DNA of 64,000 nucleotides from Novakomyces olei (GCA_016906335.1 JADEYG010000003.1:248001-312000), one strand, 5' to 3'. Positions 47,267 through 58,035 are shown, counted from the stretch's first letter. Made by a program: numbers and translations. The notes: generated by a model from the letters alone, not told the origin.

Positions 47267-47606
47267 AAATTGAATAAATTGAATAAATTGAATAAATTGA
47301 ATAAATTGAATAAATTGAATAAATTGAATAAATTGAATAAATTGAATAAATTGAATAAATTGAATAAATTGAATAAATTGAATAAATTGAATAAATTGAA
47401 TAAATTGAATAAATTGAATAAATTGAATAAATTGAATAAATTGAATAAATTGAATAAATTGAATAAATTGAATAAATTGAATAAATTGAATAAATTGAAT
47501 AAATTGAATAAATTGAATAAATTGAATAATTTGAATAAATTATGAATTGAATAAATTGAATATAAATTATGAATTGAATAAATTGAATAAATTATGAATT
47601 GAATAA
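47267..47606. repeat. 10-bp minisatellite (AAATTGAATA)n, about 27 copies
   Basis: Almost perfect from 47267 to 47541, then a few degenerate units with TATGAATTGAATAAAT up to 47606. Confidence 0.97.
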
Positions 47607-47707
47607 AACAAAACGAATTAAAACCAAATCTATACGGGTATTAATCTCATCACGATTGAACGTTTCACAATCTCAGGGCTGGTAGAGCACCTCCTCCATG
47701 CACCCCA

Positions 47708-48844
47708 TCAAGCCCTTATCCAGCCCGGCTTATCCAGCAGCTGATCGAGCGGCCAGTCGCGCACTCTCTGAGCATCCCAGGCGGTAGTGTACCCGAGGCG
47801 GTACATTTCCAGTCCGGCCCAGGCAACCATAGCGGCATTGTCACTGCAAAGCTCAGGCTGAGGAAAGTAGACGCGCATTGTCGGCCCCAACTGCTCGAGC
47901 AGCATTTTACGCAGCAGCCCGTTCCTGGCGACTCCGCCGCTGCATACAAGGCTGTTTGCTGCCGAGTTTTGTGCAGCCATAGCCGTTCTTCTTAGAATAT
48001 GCTGGAACGCCAGCTGCTGGCCTCGGCGGCCAATGCTCTTCCTCTCCGGCTCAGTAAGCCCACTGCTAGTGAGCCGCTGTAGAGCACTCCCGAGCCCGGC
48101 AAAAGTGTAAAACAACGAGGCTACATGCTTCGGCTTCGTCGTTAGCGGCTCAGGCACAGGCCAGGACAGGTCCATGTCTCTCACACTATAATCCCCCTCA
48201 AAGCTCCACTGCTCAAGCGCAGCGGCCGGCATTTTGCCGCCCCACGGAACACTTACGGCACGTGCCAGCTTGTCCAGCATATCCCCAACGGCCACGTCCA
48301 TCGTGGAAGCCAAAACTTTGTGCTGCGTAACGCTGTGGGAGAGCACGAGTAGCGTATGTCCGCCCGACACGAGAAGGCTCAAGTACGGAAACTCGGGTTC
48401 CGCTCCGCCCGACTCGAGACGTGGAGTGAGAGCGTGCGCCTGCATATGGTGCACTCCGATAAAGGGCACCCTTAACCCTAGGGCTAAGCCTTTTCCAACA
48501 TTGAGGCCCTGGGCCAGACTGCCATTCATGCCGGGGCCGCGTGTGGCCGCTACGAGTCCAATACGGCAGCCACTTGGCAATTCTTGCAGAGCGCGATACA
48601 CTAGCGGAGCAGTGTTTCTCGACTGCGACTGCATTGCCACGTCCGGGTGAATGCCTCCATACTGCTCTGTCTCGTCGAGGCACCGTACAGTGTGCATTAA
48701 ATGCACCTTTGCCGGTGCCAACACCGATCCTTGTTCAATCACACACACACTCGTGTCATCGCAGCTTGTTTCGATGCCGAGAACGCAAAAGCTGCGACGC
48801 AGCTTTTGCTTTGATTGGACGACGAGTCGTCTCGCGCTCTGCAT
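47708..48844 (-). CDS. QRI7: mitochondrial tRNA t6A synthesis protein Qri7 (OSGEPL1/TsaD)
   Basis: Makes the threonylcarbamoyl-adenosine base at position 37 of ANN-decoding mitochondrial tRNAs. Intronless, 378 residues from ATG 48844. The N-terminus (MQSARRLVVQSKQKLRRSF) is a clean presequence, which separates it from cytosolic Kae1. Then come VLGIETSCDDTSV, GIHPDVAMQSQSRN, AATRGPGMNGSLAQGLNVGK, metal-binding VHHMQAHAL (HxxxH), SLLVSGGHTLLVL, and LVCSGGVARNGLLR. CSDNAAMVAWAG supplies the last metal ligand Asp. The length is typical. Confidence 0.96.
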   Translation of the reverse strand: MQSARRLVVQSKQKLRRSFCVLGIETSCDDTSVCVIEQGSVLAPAKVHLMHTVRCLDETEQYGGIHPDVAMQSQSRNTAPLVYRALQELPSGCRIGLVAATRGPGMNGSLAQGLNVGKGLALGLRVPFIGVHHMQAHALTPRLESGGAEPEFPYLSLLVSGGHTLLVLSHSVTQHKVLASTMDVAVGDMLDKLARAVSVPWGGKMPAAALEQWSFEGDYSVRDMDLSWPVPEPLTTKPKHVASLFYTFAGLGSALQRLTSSGLTEPERKSIGRRGQQLAFQHILRRTAMAAQNSAANSLVCSGGVARNGLLRKMLLEQLGPTMRVYFPQPELCSDNAAMVAWAGLEMYRLGYTTAWDAQRVRDWPLDQLLDKPGWIRA

Positions 48845-49421
48845 TAGCACATGAGTTGGAAATAATTTATAATAATAGTAAATAGTAAATAAAACAATGA
48901 ATAATGAATAATAAATAATAAATAATAAATAATAAAATAAAATAAAATAAAATAAAATAATAATAAAACAATAAACAATAAATAATAAATAATAAATAAT
49001 AAAATAATTGTTGAAATTGTTCTTGTTGAAAAGATGGATTCATATTATTTTGCTAGTATCTAATGCAATTATAGATGATTAAACCTAACCATAACTCTAA
49101 CCATAATTCTAGGTTATTTTTCTAGCACGATTTTAGATGATCTTAGACCAAGATCAGAATTTATTAGATTTATTATAAATATTTAAATAGGTGTTAGTCA
49201 AGTCATAGCAATAGTATGCCAGAATCAGTTAGGGTTAGGGTTAGTTATCTTACCGTAACACTAACTGTTATAAATACCGGCAGAAATAATTTAATAATTT
49301 AATATATCTTTTCACAAGCAAAGTAGCATTTTACACAATAATAGTATTCTAACAACAATCTAACAATATGATAAATAATAAAAAATAATAAATAATATTT
49401 GAACGCCTGAGCATAGCGTTC
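48845..49421. other. divergent promoter of QRI7 and PRP46
   Basis: AT-rich microsatellite DNA (AATAAT/AAAAT mixtures, 48896-49007) and a triple telobox at 49228-49244 about 180 bases before PRP46. Confidence 0.7.
49228..49244 (+). promoter_or_regulatory. triple telobox (GTTAGGGTTAGGGTTAG)
   Basis: Two and a half TTAGGG repeats between the divergent QRI7 and PRP46 genes. Too short for an interstitial telomere tract of any age that could be argued; similar sites recur at other promoters in the window. Confidence 0.5.
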
Positions 49422-50908
49422 ATGGACGCAGTAGACAGGGTCGAGCCTGCGCCAGAGCAGTCGGCGCGACTCGCTCACGCTGTTTTTGGGACACAGTACC
49501 TGTGGAGTGAAGGCGGCGGCCTTACACAGGAAACGAGTCGAGCCAGGCAGCTGGCTAAAGTACGAGCAGAGTATGAGGGAGCGAAACGGCTTCCTGCTTT
49601 TGTACAGGAACAGCGTCAGGCAATAAAGGCTCCGAGCCGGAAACTGCTGACTGCTGGTCAGCCAATTGCTGTCGAAGAAGGCGGAGGACAAGATCAAGGC
49701 ACAGAATCGGCTTTGGCTGTGCGGAGACGCCATATACTGAACGATTCTGGCACTTCAGCTGGCGGCAATGCGCTTTTGCGAAGACACCATGGCGCTGCCG
49801 CTGTAAAGCCGCAGTGGCATCAGCCTTGGAAATTAATGCGCGTAATTGCCGGCCACCTGGGCTGGGTCAGGTGCCTTGACGTTGAGCCGGGCAACCAATG
49901 GTTTTGCTCTGGAGCTGGAGATCGTACGATAAAGATATGGGATTTGGCTAGTGGGACACTTAAACTCTCCCTCACTGGGCACGTGTCCCCGGTAAGAGGC
50001 CTTGCTGTCTCGCCCAGGCACCCGTACCTTTTCTCCTGCGGCGAAGACAAGATGGTAAAATGCTGGGATTTGGAGACGAACAAGGTTATTAGACAGTACC
50101 ATGGGCATTTGTCGGGAATATACTGCTTGTCGCTGCATCCAACGCTTGACGTTTTAGTCACCGCTGGACGGGACGCGGTCGCTAGGGTACGATGCTTTTA
50201 TAGGTCTGCACTATTACGCTCGCCACTAACTTTACAGGTTTGGGATATACGGACAAAGCAAAATGTACATGTCTTACGGGGCCATCAGTCCACGATTGCT
50301 TCAGTAAAGTGCCAAGAATTTGACCCGCAGGTAGTGACGGGCTCAATGGACACGCATATCCGACTATGGGATTTAGCCGCGGGTAAATCGATGGCCGTGT
50401 TGACCCATCACAAAAAATCTGTGCGGACGCTAGCACTACACCCGCGAGATTTCACTTTTGCCAGTGGGGCTGCGGATAACATTAAACAGTGGAAGTTTCC
50501 AGAGGGCAGTTTTCTGCAAAATTTTGATAATCAGCATTCGATTATTAACACTTTATCCGTAAATGAGGACAATGTTGCGTTTGCTGGCGGGGATAATGGA
50601 TCGCTTTCGTTTTTCGACTGGCCGTCAGGTCATTGCTACCAAAATTTCCAAACTACAGTGCAGCCAGGCTCTATTGAATCTGAAGCTGGTGTATTTTGTA
50701 GTACGTTTGATAAGACGGGTCTGCGCTTGATTACCGGCGAGGCGGACAAGAGTATAAAAATCTACAGACCAGACGATGAAGCGGTATGCTTATTTCGAAA
50801 TTTGTTTTTATTATTATTATTATTATTTTATATTTTGCATGGCTTTATGCTTACAACTAGACGGAGGAGACGCATCCATTGGACTGGAATCCGTCGCAAG
50901 TGCGGTGA
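49422..50908 (+). CDS. PRP46: pre-mRNA splicing factor Prp46/PLRG1 (WD40)
   Basis: WD40 subunit of the Prp19-associated (NTC) core of the spliceosome, in contact with Cef1/Cdc5. Exons 49422-50186, 50238-50783 and 50861-50908 give 452 residues (yeast Prp46 451). The disordered N-terminal part is followed by WKLMRVIAGHLGWVRCLDVE, the opening of the propeller in this family. Seven blades follow, with IKIWDLASG, VKCWDLETN, VWDIRTKQ across intron 1, IRLWDLAAG, and NIKQWKFPEG. The third exon encodes only TEETHPLDWNPSQVR, the conserved PLRG1 tail, which confirms the second splice. Confidence 0.96.
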
Positions 50909-51225
50909 AAACTGGTATGATCTATTACACACGCACAAATACCGGAATTCACTGATTTATTTGCGTCAAAAAAAAAAACAAAAAAAAAACCCCCCGGCTA
51001 GCCAGCGGCTATCGTGCCTTGTTGCGTTTTCCGCAACTTCTTGTAGTAATACGACTTGCGATATAAACAAACTTGACAAATGTATTAGATAAAGCGAGAG
51101 TAGATTTTTTATATGCTAGTTATGCTTGTGACGGGTGCCCTTGAGCTTCGTTCCGCGAATAGATCAGTTTTCCTCATTATACAATTCTCCCCTCATCATA
51201 AAGACGCCGTTCAGCCAACTCCGCA
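50909..51225. other. intergenic region downstream of PRP46
   Basis: About 317 bases with an A-run near 50970-50990; nothing recognised. Confidence 0.6.
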
Positions 51226-51603
51226 TCAGCCTCCGACTTTATGCACTTTTGTGCGGGCGTCGACTGCCCTTTTCAAGTCCCCGACAAAGCTCTTTGGCCG
51301 GTATTTAAAGTTCTTCCCGGACCAGGCTGTGGTAGACTTTGTTGTCCATTCGTCTTGCGGCTTGTAATAAACGGGCCGAGACCCACGAGCCGACGGCGGC
51401 TGGTGGGCTCGCTCGTTCACGCTGACCCAGGACTTGCGTAGCAGTGCCGAGATCTGGGCCGCATTGAAAGACGGAGCCTGGCTAGTGCTGTTAGCGCTCA
51501 TGCTCGGTGTACTGCTAGCACCAGTCTGTGCAGGCAGCGTTGGGTGTGGAGAAGGCTGTACAGGTTTATGGCGAGCTGCCTGCGCTGAATAAGACTGTCT
51601 CAT
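51226..51603 (-). CDS. small protein of unknown function
   Basis: Single frame of 125 codons from ATG 51603. The first half is Ser/Pro/Gln-rich (HKPVQPSPHPTLPAQTG). The second half is more ordered and basic, with FNAAQISALLRKSWVSV, YYKPQDEWTTKSTTAW and FKYRPKSFVGDLKRAVD. It is convergent with PRP46 and divergent from LSM1. GC content and codon use look like the neighbouring genes, which supports coding. I do not recognise a family. Confidence 0.45.
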   Translation of the reverse strand: MRQSYSAQAARHKPVQPSPHPTLPAQTGASSTPSMSANSTSQAPSFNAAQISALLRKSWVSVNERAHQPPSARGSRPVYYKPQDEWTTKSTTAWSGKNFKYRPKSFVGDLKRAVDARTKVHKVGG

Positions 51604-51693
51604 TGGAGAGGACAGTTAGTGCCGGCAACTTTCTCCACACAGTCTTGTTCAGGCAGCGTCCAGCAGGGATCGTAGGTGGCCGCAAGACTAATT

Positions 51694-51754
51694 TATTATA
51701 TTATATTATATTATATTATATTATATTATATTATATTATATTATATTATATTAT
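51694..51754. repeat. (TTATA)n microsatellite, about 12 copies
   Basis: Perfect pentamer repeat about 90 bases upstream of LSM1. Confidence 0.95.
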
Positions 51755-51841
51755 TTAAGTACAAATCAAAGGCAAAAGAAGCGTTAGCGTTCGGTGCCGA
51801 CGATAGCAAACCAGCGTGTCGCGCCAAATCGCTTGAGCAGA

Positions 51842-52625
51842 ATGGACCGCAACGATGCCAATTCGCTGGTGTTTACTACGCTTGGATCTTTAGGCGCTTG
51901 CCTGGACAGTATACTTTGTTGCACGGCTCCCTGATTAATGCTTTACAGAAAAATTAGTATGCGTTTTGCGAGACGGGCGGAAACTTATCGGTGTACTGCG
52001 GTCGTTTGACCAGTTTGGTATTGCATAATTTGGCTGCGAATCTAACGGCAGCAAATTTAATTTTACAAGACACGATTGAGCGAGTCTATGCCGATACTGT
52101 ATACGGAGATATCCCACGTGGAATTTTCCTCGTTCGTGGAGAAAACGTCGTTTTACTCGGCGAGATTGTATCCCTCTTCCAATCGATTTTTTTTGACAAT
52201 TTTATCAATCTGCTCCGTTTGCACCAGTCTTTGACTTTGTTTATTCTGCCATTTACTACAGTTTTCATTATAGAGCTTTCATCATGGGGCCGCTGTGTAT
52301 TACTTTTTGGCTCTGTCGTTTTTGACTCTGTCGTTTTGGATAACTCCTTTTCGTATGGTCTAGACGTGCATCGCTCGGCTTCCTCTCCCATTGCAACTTA
52401 AACTGACCTGCCAGGACCTTGATCGGGAAGATAACGTCCCACTAACCAAAGTGTCGGTGGAAGAAGCATTTGCGCGGCAAAAGGAGATTAAAGACATACA
52501 GAAACGGCTTGCACAAAAGAAAAACGCTAAATTATATCGGCTGGGTAAGCAAACTAATTGAAAGCCATCGTACTGACAAGGCAGGATTCAGTACGGATTT
52601 TGATGAAGATGAACTTTTGAGCTAA
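51842..52625 (+). CDS. LSM1: Sm-like protein Lsm1 (mRNA decapping)
   Basis: Subunit specific to the cytoplasmic Lsm1-7 ring, which binds 3-prime ends of deadenylated mRNA and promotes decapping in P-bodies. Five exons (51842-51908, 51958-52017, 52052-52167, 52415-52544, 52585-52625) give 137 residues. Sm1 is RDGRKLIGVLRSFDQFANLI (spliced) with ERVYADTVYGDIPRG after it; Sm2 is FLVRGENVVLLGEI. The tail DLDREDNVPLTKVSVEEAF, then basic, is the Lsm1-specific C-terminal helix. Four introns in about 780 bases; intron 3 (247 nt) is much longer than the others. Confidence 0.95.
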
Positions 52626-52950
52626 ACAAGGCTATCTTGTGATTAATTGTCGGATTAGGCTCTATGAAATGATTAGGGTCGAGTAGCAAATGGCACATTG
52701 GAGCATTACTGTGCGCATTTTCTGTTGGACCCAGTATTCTACATGCACAAGAGTAATATAACATTAGTATTATGGTATATAGTAAAAGATTAACAGAAAA
52801 GCTTTTTACATTGCGAATCCAGCAAAGAATTTGTACATATTACTATGATCGAATTGAAAGTTTGTAATGCAGTCACAGTAGTGCTTTATTATAATACAAA
52901 TCATGAGTACACCAAAAGTCTAACAATAATAATAATAATTCTAAATTGGT
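52626..52950. other. intergenic region between LSM1 and NRK1 (convergent)
   Basis: AT-rich with short AATAAT runs; nothing recognised. Confidence 0.6.
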
Positions 52951-54010
52951 CTAATTTTCATCAATGCAAAAATGCTCATCAATACACTCGACAGACCACG
53001 CGAGCAAACGGTCAAGAGTAGTGTCGACTTGCGGGAATATCGAGATTGTATCACGATATTTCGGAACCAGTCCGCCATTGACGTCACCATTTTGGAAAAG
53101 ATAATTGTGTGATTCAATGTACGACGGCCAAACAATTCGATCAAAGTACCCTGGAGGATCTTGCCAGAAACCTGTATCATCAGCAAATGGAGATCATAAT
53201 AATATAGAGATCAAGACAGATAGAGGCCGAGTAATGAATAAAAAATCAAAAATCAAAAATCAAATTTCCAAAAATTCAAAAAGCAAAAGTATCAAAAAGC
53301 AATGAACAAACAAAAGCATACCATCTATTGTGACGTATCCCGAACGTGCTTCTCGTCGCTCCTTCAGCTTGGCATAAGAGCTGCGCACTAGTATTCTGAC
53401 ATCGTAGAACGATAAAAACTTTTGGTTTCCAAACAGCATAAAGCCGTCGACAAAAACGAGCCGTAAAGGTGACGGTAACATTTCATGTTGCTTTTGAAGT
53501 TTTTCTAATAAACTTGAATCCACGTCGACAGGTCCTCGATCATTTTGATCTTCCTTAGAATTCAAATTCGGCGGAAGTCTCCCATGCTCCTTCACGTACA
53601 CTAAAGCCTGTTCGAACGCGTCCCAATCAATGGCCTCTGGACAGTCCCAATTGGCGATGCCTAATATTTAACAATGGGTTAAAAGCAACTTTGCATCTAT
53701 ACCATCGCGTTCAGGTATATCCTTGTCTGGCTGAAAGGTTAGAGCATTGTATACAGGGATAGTTTAACAAATTGACAAACCCAGCGCCCATTTGCCACAT
53801 CACCTACCTTGTAAAAATCGTCTTGGTGAAGGATAGAGCTGCCAGGATAAATTGACCGCAAAAGACGGCTTATAGTCTAAAAAACATAAGACAGTACCCA
53901 CAAAGCCGGGCACTCACAGATTTTCCGGACGACGATGGGCCGCTACGCTATTAGACGGTCAAATTGAAAAGCAGTGCACTGTACCTTATACCGACCACTC
54001 CATATCGCAT
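52951..54010 (-). CDS. NRK1: nicotinamide riboside kinase
   Basis: Phosphorylates nicotinamide riboside to NMN for NAD salvage. Six exons (53985-54010, 53918-53942, 53808-53876, 53703-53730, 53322-53660, 52951-53171) join in phase to 235 residues (yeast Nrk1 240). Exon 1 gives MRYGVVGI; exon 2 completes SGPSSSGKS, the Walker A loop. Exon 3 has ISRLLRSIYPGSSILHQDDF with the catalytic DDFY. Then come NWDCPEAIDWDAF (substrate binding), LVFVDGFMLFGNQKFL, ILVRSSYAKLKERREARSGY (lid) and FWQDPPGYFDRIVWPSY. The three exons of 25, 26 and 28 nt are notably small, but each matches the family sequence and phase. Confidence 0.93.
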
Positions 54011-54392
54011 TGTACTCGTCTGAGTACTGATCGGTACTTTTCGCCGTCAACTCCGTATTTCGCCAGATAAGAACGAAATGCTATTCGAAATTAACCATTT
54101 AATTAATTGATTAAATTAATTAGTTGATTGTTTATCTGATTAATTAATCAATTATATTTACTGCCAGTATCATATTATATCAGCGATATGCTTACTTGGC
54201 AATCGATCTGAACTGCAAGAATTACAAAATAATGGTGTTGGCGTCGGCAAAAACCTATCGAATTACACTAGTCTTGTATCAAAATATACTGCTCTTGTAG
54301 CTTATCGTAAATAACTTCAAAATATACGTTCATATGGCAATAATCGACCACAACAATAGAATTTGCATTAATTAGAGACACAGTTTAATAGA

Positions 54393-54489
54393 GTCAGATT
54401 AATATTAGGGTCAGATTAATATTAGATTGAGATTAACATTAGAGTGAGATTAATATTAGGGTCAGATTAATATTAAGGTCAGATTAATT
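54393..54489. repeat. degenerate 17-18 bp tandem repeat, about 5 copies
   Basis: Core GTCAGATTAATATTAGG with variants GTGAGATTAATATTAG and GATTGAGATTAACATTAG, upstream of the aldehyde dehydrogenase gene. Confidence 0.8.
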
Positions 54490-54563
54490 TGGTTTCGCCG
54501 ACCAAATTATGTAACGATTAACTCATAGTGACAGGCCTATGACGTTTGCGACAGGCAGCAATG

Positions 54564-54571
54564 TATAAAAG
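54564..54571 (+). promoter_or_regulatory. TATA box (TATAAAAG)
   Basis: Perfect TATAAAAG, 57 bases before the aldehyde dehydrogenase ATG. The short distance implies either a very short leader or use of another start site. Confidence 0.5.
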
Positions 54572-54627
54572 CACAGACGGCCGCATCGAAATGGCAGACA
54601 GCTCAAGCACAAAACAGACAAGCGGCA

Positions 54628-56106
54628 ATGAGCACACAGACAATTACACTGCCAAACGGCGTCAAGTACGAGCAGCCGCTGGGCATATATATAAATGGCA
54701 AATTTATCGATGGCAAGGACAAGATTGAAGTGAGGAACCCGAGCACGGACGCAGTTATATGCAATATAACTGGTGGCGATGCCGCTGACGTTGACTCGGC
54801 CGTGAAAGCGGCACGTGCTGCTTTCCACAGGAAAGCTCCGTGGCGGAACACGAGCGGATCAGAGCGGGGCAAGTTCCTGTCGCGTATTGCAGATCTTATT
54901 GAAGAAAACTCGGAGACGATTGCGAGCATTGAGACGGCGGACAATGGCAAAGCCATCTCCATTGCCCGCGGGGATGTCGGCTTTGCCGCCTCCGTCTTCC
55001 GATACTACGCGGGATGGTCGGACAAAAACGTGGGCCAGTCAATTGACAGCGAACCCAACAGGTTCGCTTATACCCGACACGAGCCTGTCGGCGTTTGTGG
55101 ACAGATTATTCCCTGGAATTTTCCGATCGTCATGTTCTCCTGGAAGATTGCTCCCGCCCTGGCTACGGGTAACACGGTTGTGCTTAAATCCGCGGAAATG
55201 ACGCCTCTGAGTGCGCTGTACGTGACCCAACTGATCCATACTGTCGGCCTGCCGCCGGGAGTGCTCAATGTCGTCTCTGGTTATGGGCCCACTGTGGGCA
55301 AAGCAGTTACAGAACACCCTGACATTGATAAAGTGGCCTTTACCGGGTCGACTGCTACCGGCCGGGCCATTGTGAAGGCTTCAGCTGCAAGTAACTTGAA
55401 ACGTATAACCCTCGAACTCGGAGGCAAATCTCCAAATATTATTTTCGAAGACGCGGACCTGGACGATGCTGTTAAATGGGCAAATATCGGTATCTTTGCA
55501 AACCAGGGCCAAAATTGTTGCGCTGGCAGTCGGCTGTTCGTTCACGAATCCATTTACGAAAAGTTTTTGCCTAAATTCTTGGAAAAGGTTAAGCAAAACA
55601 AACTGGGCGACCCATACGACGCAGACACTTTCCAAGGCGCTATTACCTCCAAGCAGCAAATGCAGAAAATTTTAGAGTATATTGAAAAGGGCAAAAAGCA
55701 AGGTGCAACAGTGGACGTTGGAGGCTCACAAGCGAAAGGTCAGGGCTATTTCGTTCAGCCCACAGTCTTCTCTGACGTGGACAAAGACATGTCGATTGTG
55801 CGTGATGAGATCTTTGGGCCTGTCGTTGTTATACAAAAGTTCAAGGACGTTGATGATGTTCTGGACCAGGCTAATGATACTAGTTATGGCTTGGCTGGTG
55901 CTGTTCATACTAAAGACGTGCAGCGTGCAATGTACGTTGCCCACAATTTGGACGCGGGTACAGTATGGGTAAACTGCTACAATTCTATCCATCATACCAC
56001 GCCTTTTGGCGGCTTTAAACAAAGCGGCTGGTCTCGCGAATTGGGCAGCTATGCGCTCATGAATTACACTGAAGTCAAGACAGTTGCGTATAATATGGGG
56101 ATGTAA
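54628..56106 (+). CDS. aldehyde dehydrogenase (NAD(P)+), cytosolic type
   Basis: Oxidises aldehydes to acids, most likely acetaldehyde to acetate. Intronless, 492 residues, the usual length without a presequence. NAD(P) binding: GVCGQIIPWNFPIVMFSWK, NTVVLKSAEMTPLSALYV, and the Rossmann motif VAFTGSTATG. ITLELGGKSPNIIFEDADLD holds the general-base Glu; FANQGQNCCAGSRLFV holds the catalytic Cys. FGPVVVIQKF and PFGGFKQSGWSRELG close the catalytic domain. No mitochondrial leader, so cytosolic (AldA/Ald6-like). Two out-of-frame ATGs (54561, 54591) precede the start. Confidence 0.96.
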   Translation: MSTQTITLPNGVKYEQPLGIYINGKFIDGKDKIEVRNPSTDAVICNITGGDAADVDSAVKAARAAFHRKAPWRNTSGSERGKFLSRIADLIEENSETIASIETADNGKAISIARGDVGFAASVFRYYAGWSDKNVGQSIDSEPNRFAYTRHEPVGVCGQIIPWNFPIVMFSWKIAPALATGNTVVLKSAEMTPLSALYVTQLIHTVGLPPGVLNVVSGYGPTVGKAVTEHPDIDKVAFTGSTATGRAIVKASAASNLKRITLELGGKSPNIIFEDADLDDAVKWANIGIFANQGQNCCAGSRLFVHESIYEKFLPKFLEKVKQNKLGDPYDADTFQGAITSKQQMQKILEYIEKGKKQGATVDVGGSQAKGQGYFVQPTVFSDVDKDMSIVRDEIFGPVVVIQKFKDVDDVLDQANDTSYGLAGAVHTKDVQRAMYVAHNLDAGTVWVNCYNSIHHTTPFGGFKQSGWSRELGSYALMNYTEVKTVAYNMGM

Positions 56107-56406
56107 AACGTTATGATTTCGTTTGAAAATTGATGACTTTAATGATTCGATTGGTGGTTTGATTAGTTAGGATTAAATTTAAAATATTTAGACAACAATT
56201 TGCGTTTGATACATCATAGTTGAGGTGTAGTGCTCAAGCATAGTGTATACAGTCTACAGAAAGGCATTTAACTCGGTTACGTGCTCAAGCTAACCTCGCG
56301 CGTTTAAAAACGATTACTTGCCAGATTAAAAAATAAAATTAAAACTAAGGTTTGCTTTAGGGTTAGGGTTTATATTAAGTTAATTAAGAATGGGTCTGGG
56401 TTAATT
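56107..56406. other. promoter of CSN1 with telobox
   Basis: About 300 bases. A double telobox (TTTAGGGTTAGGGTTTA, 56357-56372) lies about 40 bases before the CSN1 start. Confidence 0.6.
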
Positions 56407-58022
56407 ATGGTATATGTGCCGCGTGATTACCACACGAAAATGACGACAATGTGGTACGGGCCAGAGCCTGTAGGGGGGCCTCCTACTTTTGAAGTCGATC
56501 AGTTTATGGCAAGTTACCAAACAAAAGACGCGAGTCCGGCTCCAAGATTTCTAATTGCCCGTCTGCTTCAGCTTGCACAGCTCTGTGATGCTCAAGAGCA
56601 TATTACTCGCGATGCGTACACTGCGAGTCTCGAACTGATCAGAGCCAATCTTCTTGATACCGACCTGTACCAGCGAACAATCGAGCAGTGGAACGAGCGC
56701 AGACCGGGTGATGGAGCTTTCCGCAGCTTTGATAGCGAATTTGTTCAGTCAAAGAAACAGAGAGCCAAGGAACTCGAGCAGAAATTGAGAGACGAACTAA
56801 AAGCTTACCGTAATAATTTGCTGCGAGAGTCGATTAGGGTATAGACGATTTACAGTTTGGGTTGGCTGCTATTTCCTTGCATGGCCTTTTTTGTTTTTAA
56901 TTTTTAATTTTTAATTTTATATATTTTATTTTATTTCGTTTTTCAAGCTAGTTTCTTTTTTGATCAATTTTGATTTGTGTTATCATGTATTCTCGTTCTA
57001 ACGTAAAGGTTGGCCAAGTGGAAATGGGAGATTTGTACTACAAAATCGGAGACTTTGTAGAATCGACACTAAGCTACGCACGGTCCATGGATTTTAATGT
57101 ATCGGAGGTTCAAGAATGGATTGTTAATCTGGCGATAGCGAAGAACTATATTTTAACAGCACAGTACAAAGTGGCCAAAGTCATTATTGAAAAACTATTG
57201 TTCCAGAAAGCTGGTCCATCTCCCGGCGCAGAAATTGCTTCGAAAAGGACAGTTGCCGAATTTCTCTATGCTCTTGTTTGCCTATGCTTACGTGATTATC
57301 ACAAAGCTGCCCGGCACTTTATTAATGCTTTTAGCGTGGGTAAATGTGTAGCTCCTGGAGCAGCTGACATACTTTCAGAGCACGATGTGTGCGTTTATAC
57401 TGGTTTAGCTCTGCTTGCCTCTTATTCACGGCAAGAGCTTTCGTCCTTGATGGAAGGCGGCAGTGAGCTCAATACAAAGGCTACTGGCTTACTGGAGAAC
57501 GAGCCGCCTATGAGGAGCTCTCTAAGAGCGTTTTACGATTCTCAATTTGCCGAAATGGCCCGTATTTTGTGCCAATACGGACCCGATTTCCGATATGATC
57601 TTTTCTTGGGCGACGTAGTGGATGACCTCTTCTCCAAGATTCGTCGCCGGTCTATAATACAGGCAGTTTTACCTTTTGAAAGGATCAGTTTTGATATGCT
57701 GGCCTCAAGTTTCAACGTACCCTCGGAAGCCATTGAAAAAGAAGTTTACGATATGATAAAGAGCAGGGAGCTACCTTTCCGGATAGACAAGGTTGCAAAT
57801 GTAAGTGTTAATATATTATATCAAATAATTATAGACTTCAATACAGTGTTTTATGCTAACGATTAGGATTTAGTTGGCCTGTCGGAAATTGAGCAGCAGG
57901 AACAATCTTACAATATGGCTCATACGATGGAAGGGTACGTGCATGACTCCCGACTAGTCTTGAATTATATGCAATTGGCTGCTTCCGGTATGCAGATAAA
58001 ACGGAATATACCCCTGGATTAA
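56407..58022 (+). CDS. CSN1: COP9 signalosome subunit 1
   Basis: PCI-domain subunit of the CSN, which removes Nedd8 from cullins. Exons 56407-56838, 57009-57800 and 57867-58022 give 459 residues, in the family range. FLIARLLQLAQLCDAQEHI opens the helical repeats. ELKAYRNNLLRESIR joins VGQVEMGDLYYKIGDF across intron 1, the same place as ESIRMGxxDLGDxY in CSN1 and its paralogue Rpn7. The PCI winged helix is in FFERISFDMLASSF-type sequence (LPFERISFDMLASSFNVPSE). The C-terminal segment RLVLNYMQLAASGMQIKRN matches the CSN1 tail. Rpn7 is the alternative; the ESIR context, the length and the tail favour CSN1. Confidence 0.85.
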
Positions 58023-58035
58023 GTCGTGGTTGAAC

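Larger units (their letters stand above)
46558..47707. other. long intergenic region between KRE6 and QRI7 (convergent)
   Basis: About 1.15 kb with no gene. It holds two minisatellites, listed separately, and an unremarkable 400-base stretch between them. Confidence 0.75.
54011..54627. other. divergent promoter of NRK1 and the aldehyde dehydrogenase gene
   Basis: About 617 bases. Holds a degenerate 17-18 bp repeat (54393-54489, core GTCAGATTAATATTAG) and a TATA box at 54564-54571. Confidence 0.7.

Noticed and set aside
49228-49244. Telomere remnant or chromosome end
   Set aside because: Only two and a half TTAGGG units, flanked by ordinary genes, with similar short motifs in other promoters; a promoter element is the simpler reading.
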